From assembly GCF_002291145.1 (NCBI RefSeq), contig NZ_NTGE01000058.1:124001-188000 (forward strand): a DNA stretch of 64,000 nucleotides, in the 5' to 3' direction. The notes beneath the pieces are model-generated. The model was not told the origin of the DNA, did not search any database, and worked only from the letters and a program-made list of their open reading frames with translations. The position numbers were made by a program, and so were the translations under genes. Every line of letters begins with the position of its first letter. Position 1 is the stretch's first letter. Below, piece after piece: positions 34,977 to 43,350 of the stretch. The DNA is from Streptomyces sp. SA15 (GTDB taxonomy: Bacteria; Actinomycetota; Actinomycetes; Streptomycetales; Streptomycetaceae).

Positions 34977-37164
34977 GCCTCCAACCGCAGGCCGCCGTAG
35001 GTGCGTCGCTGTCCCGGGTGGACGGTCGGCTGAAGGTCACCGGCCAAGCCCGGTACGCCGCCGAGTTCGAGATGGACGGGGCGGTGCACGCCGTGATCGT
35101 CGACGCGAGCGTCGGACGCGGCCGTATCACCTCCGTCGACACCGGCGCCGCCGAGAAGCATCCGGGTGTGCTGCGAGTGATCCACCACGGCAACGCGCCG
35201 AAGCTGCCGTACCGCGACAACTCCGGGTCCAACAACCCGGCCGGGCGCAGACTGCGCGTCTTCCAGGACGACCGGGTGCTCTTCCACGGTCAGCCGGTCG
35301 CCGTGGTGGTGGCGAACACCTTGGAGGCCGCGCAGCACGGCGCGAGCCTGGTCAAGGTCCGCTACGACGCCGAACGGCCCTCGACCGACCTGGCTGAGGC
35401 CGAGCCGGACAAGCCGACGAACTACGCGCGCGGTGACGCGGAAGCCGGCCTGCGCTCCGCACCCGTGCGCCTGGATGTGACCTACGAGCTGGCCCGCAAC
35501 CACCACAACCCGATGGAACCGCACGCCACCATCGCCCGCTGGGACGGCAACCGGCTCACCGTGTGGGACAAGACCCAGTGGATCATGGGCACGCACGATG
35601 AGCTCGCCGCGGTGTTCGACCTGCCCGCGGACAGTGTGCGCGTCGTCAACCCGTTCGTCGGCGGCGGGTTCGGCAGCGGGCTGCGCTGCTGGCCGCACAC
35701 CGTGGTCGCCGCGCTGGCCGCGCGGGAGACGAAACGTCCGGTCAAGCTGGTGCTGAGCCGTCGGCAGATGTACTTCGGAACCGGCTTCCGGCCGTCGTAC
35801 GCCTACCGGCTGCGCCTCGGCAGCGACCGGCGAGGCAGGCTGAACGCCGCGATCCACGACATCGACGCCGAGACCTCCTCGTACGAGACGTTCACCGAGG
35901 CCGTCATGGGCGCTGGGCAGATGACCTACAGCATGCCCAATGTCAGCCAGGCGTACCGGACTGTGCCGCTGGACGTGAACACCCCGATCTGGATGCGCGG
36001 CCCCGGCTTCGCCTCGGCATCCATCGCGATCGAGTCGGCCATGGACGAGCTCGCGGACCGGCTCGGCATCGATCCGATCGAGCTGCGCCGGCGCAACGAA
36101 CCGGCGGAAGACGAGGCGGCGAACCTGCCGTTCTCCACCCGGCGGCTGCGCGAGTGCTACACCGTGGGCGCCCGCGAGTTCGACTGGCAGCGGCGGTCGT
36201 CCCGACCACGGTCGCGACGCAAGGGCGACTGGCTGATCGGTATGGGCATGGCCACCGGCGTCTATGACTGCGGGCGTTATCCGGCGCAGGCGCGGGCCCG
36301 ACTGGACGCCGACGGTACCGCGGCGGTCGAGGCCGCCACCAGTGACATGGGACCGGGCACCTACACCTCGCAGACTCAGGTGGCCGCGGACGCGCTCGGG
36401 CTGACCATGCGTACGGTGACCTTCCGGCTCGGTGACTCCCTGTATCCGCCGACCTCGCCGCACGGTGGCTCGGCCACCATGGCCAGTGTCGGATCGGCCG
36501 TCGTCGACGCCTGCAACAAGGTGCGTCAGCAGGCAATCGAGTTGGCGGTCGAGGACCGCGAGTCGCCCCTGTACGGGGTGGAGGTGATGTGGTGGTGCGC
36601 GGCGGCCGGCTGCACGTGCAGGGCAACCCGGCGCGCGGTGAGAGCTACCGCAGCCTTCTGACCCGCCAGGAGCGTACCTATCTGGAAGCGCGCGGTGAGT
36701 ATGCCGGGGCGCCCAGTCCCGCGCGGCGCTCCTACTTCGCTTACAACGCGACCTTCGCCGAGGTCGCAGTGGACGCGACCCTGGGCCTGGTACGGGTGCG
36801 GCGGATGCTCGGGGTGTACGACGCGGGCCGGATCATCAGCCCCAAGCTCGCCGAGAGCCAGGCGTTCGGCGGGATCGTGGGCGGCATCGGTACGGCCCTG
36901 CTGGAGCACACCGTCACCGATCACCGCGACGGGAGGATCGTGAACGCCAACCTGGCCGACTACCTCGTCCCGGTCAACGCCGACGTCCCCGACCTCAAGG
37001 CGATCTACCTGGACGGCGAGGACAACGACGGCAACCTGCTGGGCGTGAAGGGGCTCGGCGAGGTCGTGCAGGTGGGTGTGGCGGCCGCGATCGGCAACGC
37101 GGTCTTCAACGCCACCGGCCGCAGGATCCGCCAACTGCCCATCACCGCCGAGGCGTTGCTCTGA
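34973..37164 (+). pseudogene. Molybdenum-binding subunit, right copy, frameshifted
   Basis: The first frame (34973-36661) matches the left copy up to GVE at about 36580 and then runs into unrelated sequence. The second frame, from about 36585 to 37164, resumes with DVVVRGGRLH and keeps the C-terminal GVKGLGEVVQ active-site segment. One missing base near 36583 explains the break; restored, the protein would have about 730 residues. As it stands the product lacks the catalytic Glu region. A sequencing error cannot be ruled out. Confidence 0.86.
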
Positions 37165-37191
37165 CCCCAGCACATCGGCACGTCCATTGAC

Positions 37192-37229
37192 AGGTCCGGC
37201 AGCAGGCCCCCCGTCCGGCTGCCGGACCT
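37192..37229 (+). terminator. Terminator after the right molybdoenzyme operon
   Basis: AGGTCCGGCAG and its exact complement CTGCCGGACCT with a 16-base loop, 27 bases after the molybdenum-subunit stop. It is homologous to the hairpin at 27640-27676. Confidence 0.72.
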
Positions 37230-37296
37230 CCCCAGGGTCGCCGCCGCGTGAGCGCTCCCCGTCGACGCGGCGGCGGCCCGCCCCAAGCCCCACTCG

Positions 37297-37690
37297 GAAG
37301 AGACGGCCGTCTCCATTGTGGCGGAGATCATCGCCTCCGCGAACCTCGGCAGCGGCCTGCCCCTCTTCCGGAGAACAGGCCCGATCCACCGTCCGGTAGG
37401 TTCGATCACGCGGCCTGGAGGGCGGCGCCGTCGGCTTCGCGGCCGCTCTCAGCCGGGCCGGCCGCTTCCTGGGCTACCACGTCACCGTCTGCGATGCCCG
37501 CCCCGTCTTCGCCACCCCCGCCCGCTTCCCGTACGTGGACGACGTCGTCGTGGACTGGCCCCACCGCTACCTGGAGCGCACGAGCGTGGACGAGCGCACT
37601 GCCATCTGCGTCCTCACGCACGACGCCAAGTTCGATATCCCCCTGCTGCGCCTGGCACTCGACCTGCCCGTCGCCTACGTGGGTACCAGG
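37297..37690 (+). pseudogene. Scrambled xdhC remnant
   Basis: Two pieces of XdhC lie in the wrong order. 37297-37425 encodes the C-terminal EETAVSIVAEIIASANLGSGLPLFRRTGPIHRP; 37424-37690 encodes the preceding Rossmann part (FAAALSRAGRFLGYHVTVCD, VVVDWPHRYLERT, LTHDAKFDIPLLRLALDLPVAYVG). In the intact gene the second piece comes first. The N-terminal half is missing. It marks the right end of the duplicated cassette. Confidence 0.85.
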
Positions 37691-37784
37691 TGTGGAAGCG
37701 TTTCCACCACGCCTGCTGGATAGTCAAAACCTGTGCCCGATGATGAGGTGAGCTCAGGAGCTTCGTGATGTGCCGGTCCGTGAC

Positions 37785-37865
37785 CGGTTGGCCGTGCCCT
37801 TCGTCGGCGGCATCCGCACCGGCGACAGCGTCTTCAAGGCTTTCGCACTCGGCGCCGCGCGATAC
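37785..37865 (+). pseudogene. Fragment of an FMN-dependent alpha-hydroxy-acid dehydrogenase
   Basis: A short in-frame stretch, VPFVGGIRTGDSVFKAFALGAARY, matches the conserved phosphate-binding region (GGIRxGxDVxKALALGA) of lactate oxidase/glycolate oxidase-type TIM barrels. Nothing else of the gene was found in the surrounding 300 bases, which otherwise lack coding signals. Confidence 0.5.
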
Positions 37866-37999
37866 TCGTGTGACGGCCGTCCGTGTACGGCCTCGGGCTC
37901 GACGGTCAGGATGGAGTCGAGTACGTGAACCGCTAGTGGCCGCCCGCCCCGGCCCATGTCTCACGAGGGGGGTAGTACGCTCCCTCGCTGCCGCGCCGG

Positions 38000-38575
38000 T
38001 CAAAGGCGTCCACTGCCACCGGCTTGTCGGCTACGCCGTGCTTGGAGCAGGACACCGCTGGTGTTGAGGCGGAAGCGGGCCATAGGCACGCTCACACCAG
38101 TTGCGGCCGCCAGGGCCGGGGCGTCGGCTCCGGCGTACGCGTGCCTGAGGAGAAGCTGACGGGGGAGCAGCAGACAGCCGGCCAGCCAGTTGGCTTCTTC
38201 CTCCTGTTCTGGGTTGCATGTGAAGAACGCGTGCCCGCCGATCTGCTGCAGTTCGCGAACCTCGTGACCGAGCAGAACATGCGCCAGTTCATGGGCGATG
38301 TCGCTCTTGGTGCGCGCGGGCTCGTTGCAAGGGTTATAGACGGCCACGGTGCGCCCACCTGGCAGGTGGAAGGTGGCCGCGGAGAACGCGCCGGGCTGCA
38401 GTGCCTCGAGCTCTCGAAGGCTGTCCATGCCGACCAGTTCCTGCGCGTCGACAACCTCGACGCGCAGGTACTCAGCCAGCTGACGAATGTCCGGGGGGAC
38501 ATCGGAACGCAGACCGAGCTGTGTGCGCACGCGGTCCGCCAGCCGTTCCGCTTCTGACTTGAACCCTCGTCGCAC
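38000..38575 (-). CDS. ImmA/IrrE-family metallopeptidase (CapP-like)
   Basis: 191 residues. DIAHELAHVLLGHE (around residues 93-106) carries the H-E-x-x-H zinc site, with a downstream Glu in EEEANWLAGCLLLP. This is the ImmA/IrrE (DUF955) protease fold. It follows the XRE gene by three bases on the same strand, and the pair is divergent from a CBASS operon. In characterised systems a CapP metallopeptidase cleaves the CapH repressor to derepress CBASS after DNA damage, so the same role is likely here. The start is GTG at 38575. Confidence 0.87.
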   Translation of the reverse strand: MRRGFKSEAERLADRVRTQLGLRSDVPPDIRQLAEYLRVEVVDAQELVGMDSLRELEALQPGAFSAATFHLPGGRTVAVYNPCNEPARTKSDIAHELAHVLLGHEVRELQQIGGHAFFTCNPEQEEEANWLAGCLLLPRQLLLRHAYAGADAPALAAATGVSVPMARFRLNTSGVLLQARRSRQAGGSGRL

Positions 38576-38578
38576 TTC

Positions 38579-39061
38579 CTAGGCCCCTTCCTGGGGCGAG
38601 CGGCCTGTGTTCGAGGCCACCAGCTTGGTTTGCATGGTGCCGAGAAGGTCGGCGAGCATACGGCTGGCCTGCGGCGTGAAAGTAGAGGCCGCGCGCAGAT
38701 GCACCTTCACCTCGGTCTCGCGGGCCGCCAGACTGCCGTACAGCTCCTTGACCAGTCCGGCGATCTTCTCGGCCGCGGCGTCGGTGAGGTTGGGGTCGCG
38801 TGACAGGTGATAGGCGATGACGTCCGGGGTGCTCTCCGTACGGAGCCGTGTGGGCTGGAAGAAGCGCTCCGGAGGGAGTCCCAGCCAATCGACGATCCGG
38901 GTGAAGTTGGCGAGGTCCGGCAAGTGCCCCTTCTCCACCCTGGCCAGGGTGTTGAACGGCACATCGGCTTGCTCCGCTGCCGCCCGCAGGCTCAGCCCCA
39001 GCTGAGCGCGATGTTGCTGTACAAGCGTCTGCAGGGCCTCGATGTCGATCGGTTCGTCCAT
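38579..39061 (-). CDS. XRE-family repressor (CapH-like)
   Basis: 160 residues from an ATG with a near-perfect GGAAGGAGG site; the open frame extends further but without support. The helix-turn-helix is in LSLRAAAEQADVPFNTLARVEKG (about residues 23-45), followed by a mostly helical C-terminal part that may dimerise and be cleaved. It is paired with the ImmA-type protease gene and divergent from the CBASS operon. A dyad GATCAC-n6-GTGATC lies between the two and may be its operator. Confidence 0.85.
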   Translation of the reverse strand: MDEPIDIEALQTLVQQHRAQLGLSLRAAAEQADVPFNTLARVEKGHLPDLANFTRIVDWLGLPPERFFQPTRLRTESTPDVIAYHLSRDPNLTDAAAEKIAGLVKELYGSLAARETEVKVHLRAASTFTPQASRMLADLLGTMQTKLVASNTGRSPQEGA

Positions 39062-39121
39062 GCCTGCCACCTCCTTCCGCCGGGCGTCTTCCAGCGCACC
39101 GTAGCGTGGTGACTCTAGGAC

Positions 39122-39139
39122 GATCACCTGGGCGTGATC
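39122..39139. promoter_or_regulatory. Possible CapH-like operator
   Basis: GATCAC, six bases, GTGATC: a perfect inverted repeat about 60 bases upstream of the XRE start and 160 bases upstream of the CBASS ATPase start. Its position suits a repressor site that controls both directions. A TACAGT -10-like hexamer follows at 39198-39203. Confidence 0.5.
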
Positions 39140-39300
39140 ATTCCACCCCTCCGCAACGTGCCTCCTAAGTCAGTCGTACCTCTGCCGGTACACGTCGTAC
39201 AGTGTGAGTCAATGCTGGTCTCTCTGGCTGCATTCCGGACCCCCAGCACCGCTGTGCACTTCTGTTCGCCTTGCCGCGTGGATCCGGAAGGGACCGCCTG

Positions 39301-40218
39301 ATGAGCGAAACCGCACGACTGCACGCCTTGCCCCGCTCCCTGCCCGATGAGTCGACCCAGGGGATCGCGGATGCCCGCCTGCTGCCGGACCAGGAGTTCC
39401 GGGAGGCCTGGTCGAGCATCGCACTGCCCACTGACATGAAGGAGCGGATGCTCCGAGGCGCGGTGGCCAGCATTCGACTGCGCAAAGCCGTTCCCTTCGA
39501 CGCCGTGCCCTTGCACGGCATCACGCTGCTCACGGGTGCACCGGGGGTCGGCAAGACCACCGTCGCCCGGGGACTCGCAGACAAGATCGCCCGCACTCTC
39601 GGCTCCTCCACCCCCTGGTTGTTCATCGAAGTTGACCCGCATGCTCTGGCCAGCGCCTCACTCGGCCGAAGCCAGCGCAGCGTGGAGGCCCTGTTCGGCA
39701 CCGTCATCGAGGAGTTGGCGTTCGCCGGCCCCCTGGTGGTGCTGGTCGACGAGGTCGAGACGCTCCTCACCGATCGCGCGGCCCTGTCCATGGACGCCAA
39801 CCCCATCGACGTACACCGCGCAGTGGACGCGGCCCTTGTCGGACTCGACCGGCTCGCACGTCGGCACACCGACGTATTCGTCCTCGCCACCAGCAACTTC
39901 CCCGACGCGATCGACCCGGCTCTCGCCTCCCGCGCGGACAACGTCATCCAGGTGCCGCTTCCCGACCGCAGTGCTCGGCGCTGGATCCTGGAGCACACCG
40001 TCATGGCCGTTGCCCACGCGTTCCCCGGAGCCCAGTCACTGGCCGCCGCCGATGCCCTTGACGCGGCCGCTGAGCAGGCCGAGGGCTTGGACGGCCGGCG
40101 CCTGCGCAAGGCCGTCGCCGCTGCGTGCGCCTACAGGCCGGAGACCCAGGGCGACCCGAACCGCGTCACCGTTCAGGATCTCCTGGGTGCCATCGAGCAC
40201 GCTCGGGGGACCGTATGA
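39301..40218 (+). CDS. CBASS TRIP13-like AAA+ ATPase (Cap6)
   Basis: 305 residues. Walker A GAPGVGKTT (residues 79-87), Walker B VVLVDEVE with Asp150/Glu151, sensor-1 Asn in LATSNFPDAID, and an Arg-rich sensor region near DRSARRWILEH. The closest architecture is the bacterial Pch2/TRIP13 remodeller, which in type III CBASS dissociates HORMA-CD-NTase complexes to keep the system off. GGAAGGGA precedes the ATG. It is the first gene of a five-gene operon in which every junction overlaps by four bases. Confidence 0.88.
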   Translation: MSETARLHALPRSLPDESTQGIADARLLPDQEFREAWSSIALPTDMKERMLRGAVASIRLRKAVPFDAVPLHGITLLTGAPGVGKTTVARGLADKIARTLGSSTPWLFIEVDPHALASASLGRSQRSVEALFGTVIEELAFAGPLVVLVDEVETLLTDRAALSMDANPIDVHRAVDAALVGLDRLARRHTDVFVLATSNFPDAIDPALASRADNVIQVPLPDRSARRWILEHTVMAVAHAFPGAQSLAAADALDAAAEQAEGLDGRRLRKAVAAACAYRPETQGDPNRVTVQDLLGAIEHARGTV

Positions 40219-40682
40219 GTGTCATCGCGCGCCGCGTCGCCTCGGTGCCCCATCGGACCTCCTCCCAGACCTGGCAGGCGATCGTCGACCTGCTCGCCCC
40301 GAGTGCCGGATCGGCCCGTACCGCTCTGCTCGAGGTCACCGGACCGGCGTCGGTGATCATTGCTGAGGAGTACACGAACAGTGCTCCCATCGTGGTTCTC
40401 CCCGCCGAAGGCCCGCGTATGAGAATCCGTACGGCCCACGGCGGTGACGCTGTCGACGCCGCAGGGGACGAGACGCCCTTGATGTCCCGCCCGCTGGATC
40501 AGCCGGGCTGGCGTCTGTCTTTGCCCTGCGCCGAGGACGACCTGGACGAGCTGCGCGCGGCCCTCGCCGGAAACTCGCAGATCAGTATCCGCGCCCTCGA
40601 CGACGACGTATCTGACGAGACCAAGGCCCGCGCCGGTTCCGCCCGGATCGTCATCAACACCGACGAGTTGGAGCTGCCGTGA
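40215..40682 (+). CDS. Unrecognised CBASS-linked protein, 155 aa
   Basis: The start overlaps the ATPase stop (ATGA) and the stop overlaps the HORMA start (GTGA), so it is translationally embedded in the CBASS operon. There are no membrane segments, signal or Cys clusters. The sequence is soluble, with alternating beta-like (ALLEVTGPASVIIAEEY, RIVINTDEL) and acidic helical parts. Some type III CBASS operons encode a second divergent HORMA protein (Cap8) at a similar position, which this could be. I do not recognise the family. Confidence 0.78.
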   Translation: MSVIARRVASVPHRTSSQTWQAIVDLLAPSAGSARTALLEVTGPASVIIAEEYTNSAPIVVLPAEGPRMRIRTAHGGDAVDAAGDETPLMSRPLDQPGWRLSLPCAEDDLDELRAALAGNSQISIRALDDDVSDETKARAGSARIVINTDELELP

Positions 40683-41200
40683 GCACCGCCGTCCACGTCA
40701 ACACTCATGCGCACGCCGTCACTCACGTGTCGACCGGCCTCATCAGGAGCCTGCGTCAGATCATCAAGGAGAGCGGGCTCGACCCCGCCAAGATGACCAA
40801 CCAGTGGCCGACTCTGGAGAACGGTGTCGAGGTCTGGCTCACCTCCAGGCACCTGCGGTCCCTCGTGCTGGAGATCCATGACCCAAGCCGACGTCACGGC
40901 GACGATCTCGTCGGGCGCTTCGACTTCACCATCAACTACGGCTACTACCCGGACGCCGACGGCGAATTGTGGCTCGACCCGGACACCGTCTATTACACCG
41001 TCCGCAAAGCCGGAGCCTTCCCGTCCCTCTGCGACTACCGCATTGTCGCCGACAACGAGCCCGGCCGTCCGGACGTCGCCGGATGGTCCACGACCAGCCT
41101 GCGCTCCACCGCCGGATTCACCCGCCACGAGGTCGGCACCGCCATCGGCGGCGGCAGCCTCGGTGCCGGGCTCTCCTACTACACCCGGACGGGATCATGA
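40679..41200 (+). CDS. CBASS HORMA-domain protein (Cap7)
   Basis: 173 residues. THAHAVTHVSTGLIRSLRQIIKESGLDP at the N-terminus, LRSLVLEIHDP, RFDFTINYGYY, then CDYRIVADNEPGRPDVAGWS fit the bacterial HORMA family found in type III CBASS. Such proteins bind a peptide signal and activate the CD-NTase, and TRIP13 resets them. The GTG start overlaps the preceding stop; the stop overlaps the CD-NTase ATG. The C-terminal glycine-rich tail (GGGSLGAGLSYY) may act as the safety-belt or ligand segment (inference). Confidence 0.85.
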   Translation: MSTAVHVNTHAHAVTHVSTGLIRSLRQIIKESGLDPAKMTNQWPTLENGVEVWLTSRHLRSLVLEIHDPSRRHGDDLVGRFDFTINYGYYPDADGELWLDPDTVYYTVRKAGAFPSLCDYRIVADNEPGRPDVAGWSTTSLRSTAGFTRHEVGTAIGGGSLGAGLSYYTRTGS

Positions 41201-42084
41201 TCAGCGTCAGTGAGGCTTTCGAGAACTTCAGCGGCAATCTGGAGATCACACCGACCGAGTCGGTGCAGGCCAGCAAGCGTCAACAGAGGATGCGCGAGCA
41301 CCTCGACGACAGCATCCTCGACATCGCCGACACGTTCCTTACCGGTGCCTACCGGCGGGCCACCAAGACCAAGCCGCTGACCGATGTCGACATCATGGCC
41401 GTGCTCGACGACAGGACTTACCTCGACAAGCATCCGCACCAGGTCCTCGAGGACGTACGCGCGATCCTGGCGCCGATCTACGGCGAGGACCGCGTCTGTT
41501 GTGACCGGCGTGCCGTGCGCGTCGACTTCGGCGTGAAACTGGTCGACGACCTCACGGGCGACGTGGTTTCCTTCGACGTCGTGCCCGCCTTCACCGAGGA
41601 CGACCACTACCTGATCCCCGACGACGTACTCGCGAAGTGGATCCCCACCAACCCAAAGGTCCACGAAGATCTTGCGGTCCAGGCGAACAAGGACTTCTCC
41701 GAGCGGTGGAAGCCCCTCGTGAAGATGATCAAGACCTGGAATCGGCACCACGGCCACCCCATCGAAGCGTCATTCCTCATCGAGGTCATGGCCCTGGAAC
41801 TCGTCAAGGGCGAGTGGGTCGGGCCCTACCCACGGGAGCTGCGACAGTTCTTCGCCACTGCCGTCAACGCCGTCGCGGAGCGGTGGCCGGACCCGGCCCA
41901 CTTGGGCCCGGACGTCTCCGACATCTTCGACGGCCAACCCGAGAAGCTCCAGGCCGCCCAGACGGCCCTGCGAGCCGCAGAGGCTGCGTGCACCGAGGCA
42001 CTTCGGCTCGAACGTGCGGGGCGTACCGGCGACGCGCTGGCGCAGTGGCAGCTTCTCTTCGGCCCGCTCTTCACCAAGTCATGA
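41197..42084 (+). CDS. CBASS CD-NTase (cyclic oligonucleotide synthase)
   Basis: 295 residues. The nucleotidyltransferase core has TGAYRRATKTKPLTDVDIM with Asp63 and Asp65 and the third metal-binding Asp127 in SFDVVPAF. The C-terminal helical OAS-like domain has WKPLVKMIKTWNRHHG and SFLIEVMAL. The first motif has Gly-Ala where Gly-Ser is usual. It should make a cyclic di- or trinucleotide on phage infection to activate the membrane effector next to it. It belongs with the HORMA-linked clades C/D, though the exact clade is not assigned. Confidence 0.9.
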   Translation: MISVSEAFENFSGNLEITPTESVQASKRQQRMREHLDDSILDIADTFLTGAYRRATKTKPLTDVDIMAVLDDRTYLDKHPHQVLEDVRAILAPIYGEDRVCCDRRAVRVDFGVKLVDDLTGDVVSFDVVPAFTEDDHYLIPDDVLAKWIPTNPKVHEDLAVQANKDFSERWKPLVKMIKTWNRHHGHPIEASFLIEVMALELVKGEWVGPYPRELRQFFATAVNAVAERWPDPAHLGPDVSDIFDGQPEKLQAAQTALRAAEAACTEALRLERAGRTGDALAQWQLLFGPLFTKS

Positions 42085-43004
42085 CCGCCGGCCAGCAGTC
42101 TCCTGTGCAACCGGGTGCCTCCGCCCGGATCAAGGAACGCCAAGACCAGCCAGAACACCTCAACAGACTGCTGGCCTACTCCCACCTGTACAGGACAGCG
42201 ATGTGGTGGCGCCGCATCAGGACGTGGGGCAACGTCCTTCTGGCCCTGACGGCGCCGCTCCTTGCGGTGTTCCTCCCGGCGGGGGCGAGCACCCGCGGGG
42301 CGATCGCCGCCGCCTGGCTGGTACTCGGGAAGACCGTACTCAAGGGCATGGAGGGAAGCGCCACCCTGAGGGCCGCCAACATCCAGGAGCTGTACGACAC
42401 CAAGCTCTTTTATCTGCACTGGAACCAAGCCCTCGTCGGCCGACAACCCGTCCCTGACGATGTCTCCTCGGCCGCTCGTCACATCCGCGAGCGGGGCCCA
42501 TATCTCGACTGGTACAGCATCGAATTGGGCGACACCCCGTGGCCCGGCGACGTCCTTCTGTGCCAGCGGCAAAGCGCAGTCTGGAGCCGTCGGGATCACC
42601 ACGCCTATGGCGCCTTCCTGGCGATCGGCGGCGGTAGTTGGGCTGTCGCGATCATCGTGTTCGCCCTCGTACGTGACATGACGCTGCTCGCCTTCCTCGT
42701 GGCGCTCTTCCTGCCCAGCGCCGCGGCGCTTCTCGACACCATCGAACTCGCCCGCGAGCACTGGCAGCAGTCCACCAAGCGCCGACAAGTCGAGGACGAT
42801 ATTCACGACGTATGGAACAGGTACCAGGCCAGGCCGGGAGACATCCCAGCCGAAGAATGCCGACGACTTCAGGACGCGACCTACCTCCTGCGGAGGGACG
42901 GCCCGCCGGTACCCAAGTGGTTCTACGACCGCCGCCGCCACGAAACCGCTGCGGTCACGAACGATGGCACCACAGCGCTGCGCTCATCGTCAGATCCCAG
43001 CTGA
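42081..43004 (+). CDS. CBASS S-4TM-family membrane effector
   Basis: 307 residues. Four hydrophobic segments occur in two pairs: about residues 50-68 with 73-90, and about 174-196 with 200-220. Between them is a soluble domain with LYDTKLFYLHWN and the C-terminal tail is charged. This layout matches the S-4TM putative pore-forming effectors, which are thought to permeabilise the membrane and kill infected cells when a cyclic nucleotide is made. The ATG overlaps the CD-NTase stop. Last gene of the operon. Confidence 0.85.
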   Translation: MTAGQQSPVQPGASARIKERQDQPEHLNRLLAYSHLYRTAMWWRRIRTWGNVLLALTAPLLAVFLPAGASTRGAIAAAWLVLGKTVLKGMEGSATLRAANIQELYDTKLFYLHWNQALVGRQPVPDDVSSAARHIRERGPYLDWYSIELGDTPWPGDVLLCQRQSAVWSRRDHHAYGAFLAIGGGSWAVAIIVFALVRDMTLLAFLVALFLPSAAALLDTIELAREHWQQSTKRRQVEDDIHDVWNRYQARPGDIPAEECRRLQDATYLLRRDGPPVPKWFYDRRRHETAAVTNDGTTALRSSSDPS

Positions 43005-43350
43005 CTGACCAGCCGCGTTGCGTCGTTCACCCTCCGTGTGGTCGTCACGGGGGGATGTTGAGGGCAGTTGTGGCTCTGGGGCGACGCGACCTGGCACGCG
43101 TCGCCGCACTGATGTGAGCTCCATGCGGGTCGAAAAGCACAGCGCTGCCCCGCAGCGGGCCAGGCCTGCATCCCGACCGCTTTGCCGCGGCGACTGGTCG
43201 CCATGTGGCCATGTGATCCCAGTCATAGTCGCGCTCCTCTCCTCAAGTGGAATCGCGACATCGAGAGGCGGCCGACCGGTACGCTCGCCACGTGGCCGTT
43301 CGCCCGTAATCGCGACACGATGTGGAGTGGACACGGGGACTGCGGCGAAA
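43005..43350. other. Spacer between the CBASS operon and truncated dnaE2
   Basis: About 350 bases with no recognisable gene, although one frame is open into dnaE2. It probably includes the deletion point that removed the 5' part of dnaE2. Confidence 0.45.

Noticed and set aside
43018..43350. In-frame sequence preceding the DnaE2 homology
   Set aside because: It has no similarity to the PHP or palm domains expected there; it is treated as spacer read into the truncated gene.
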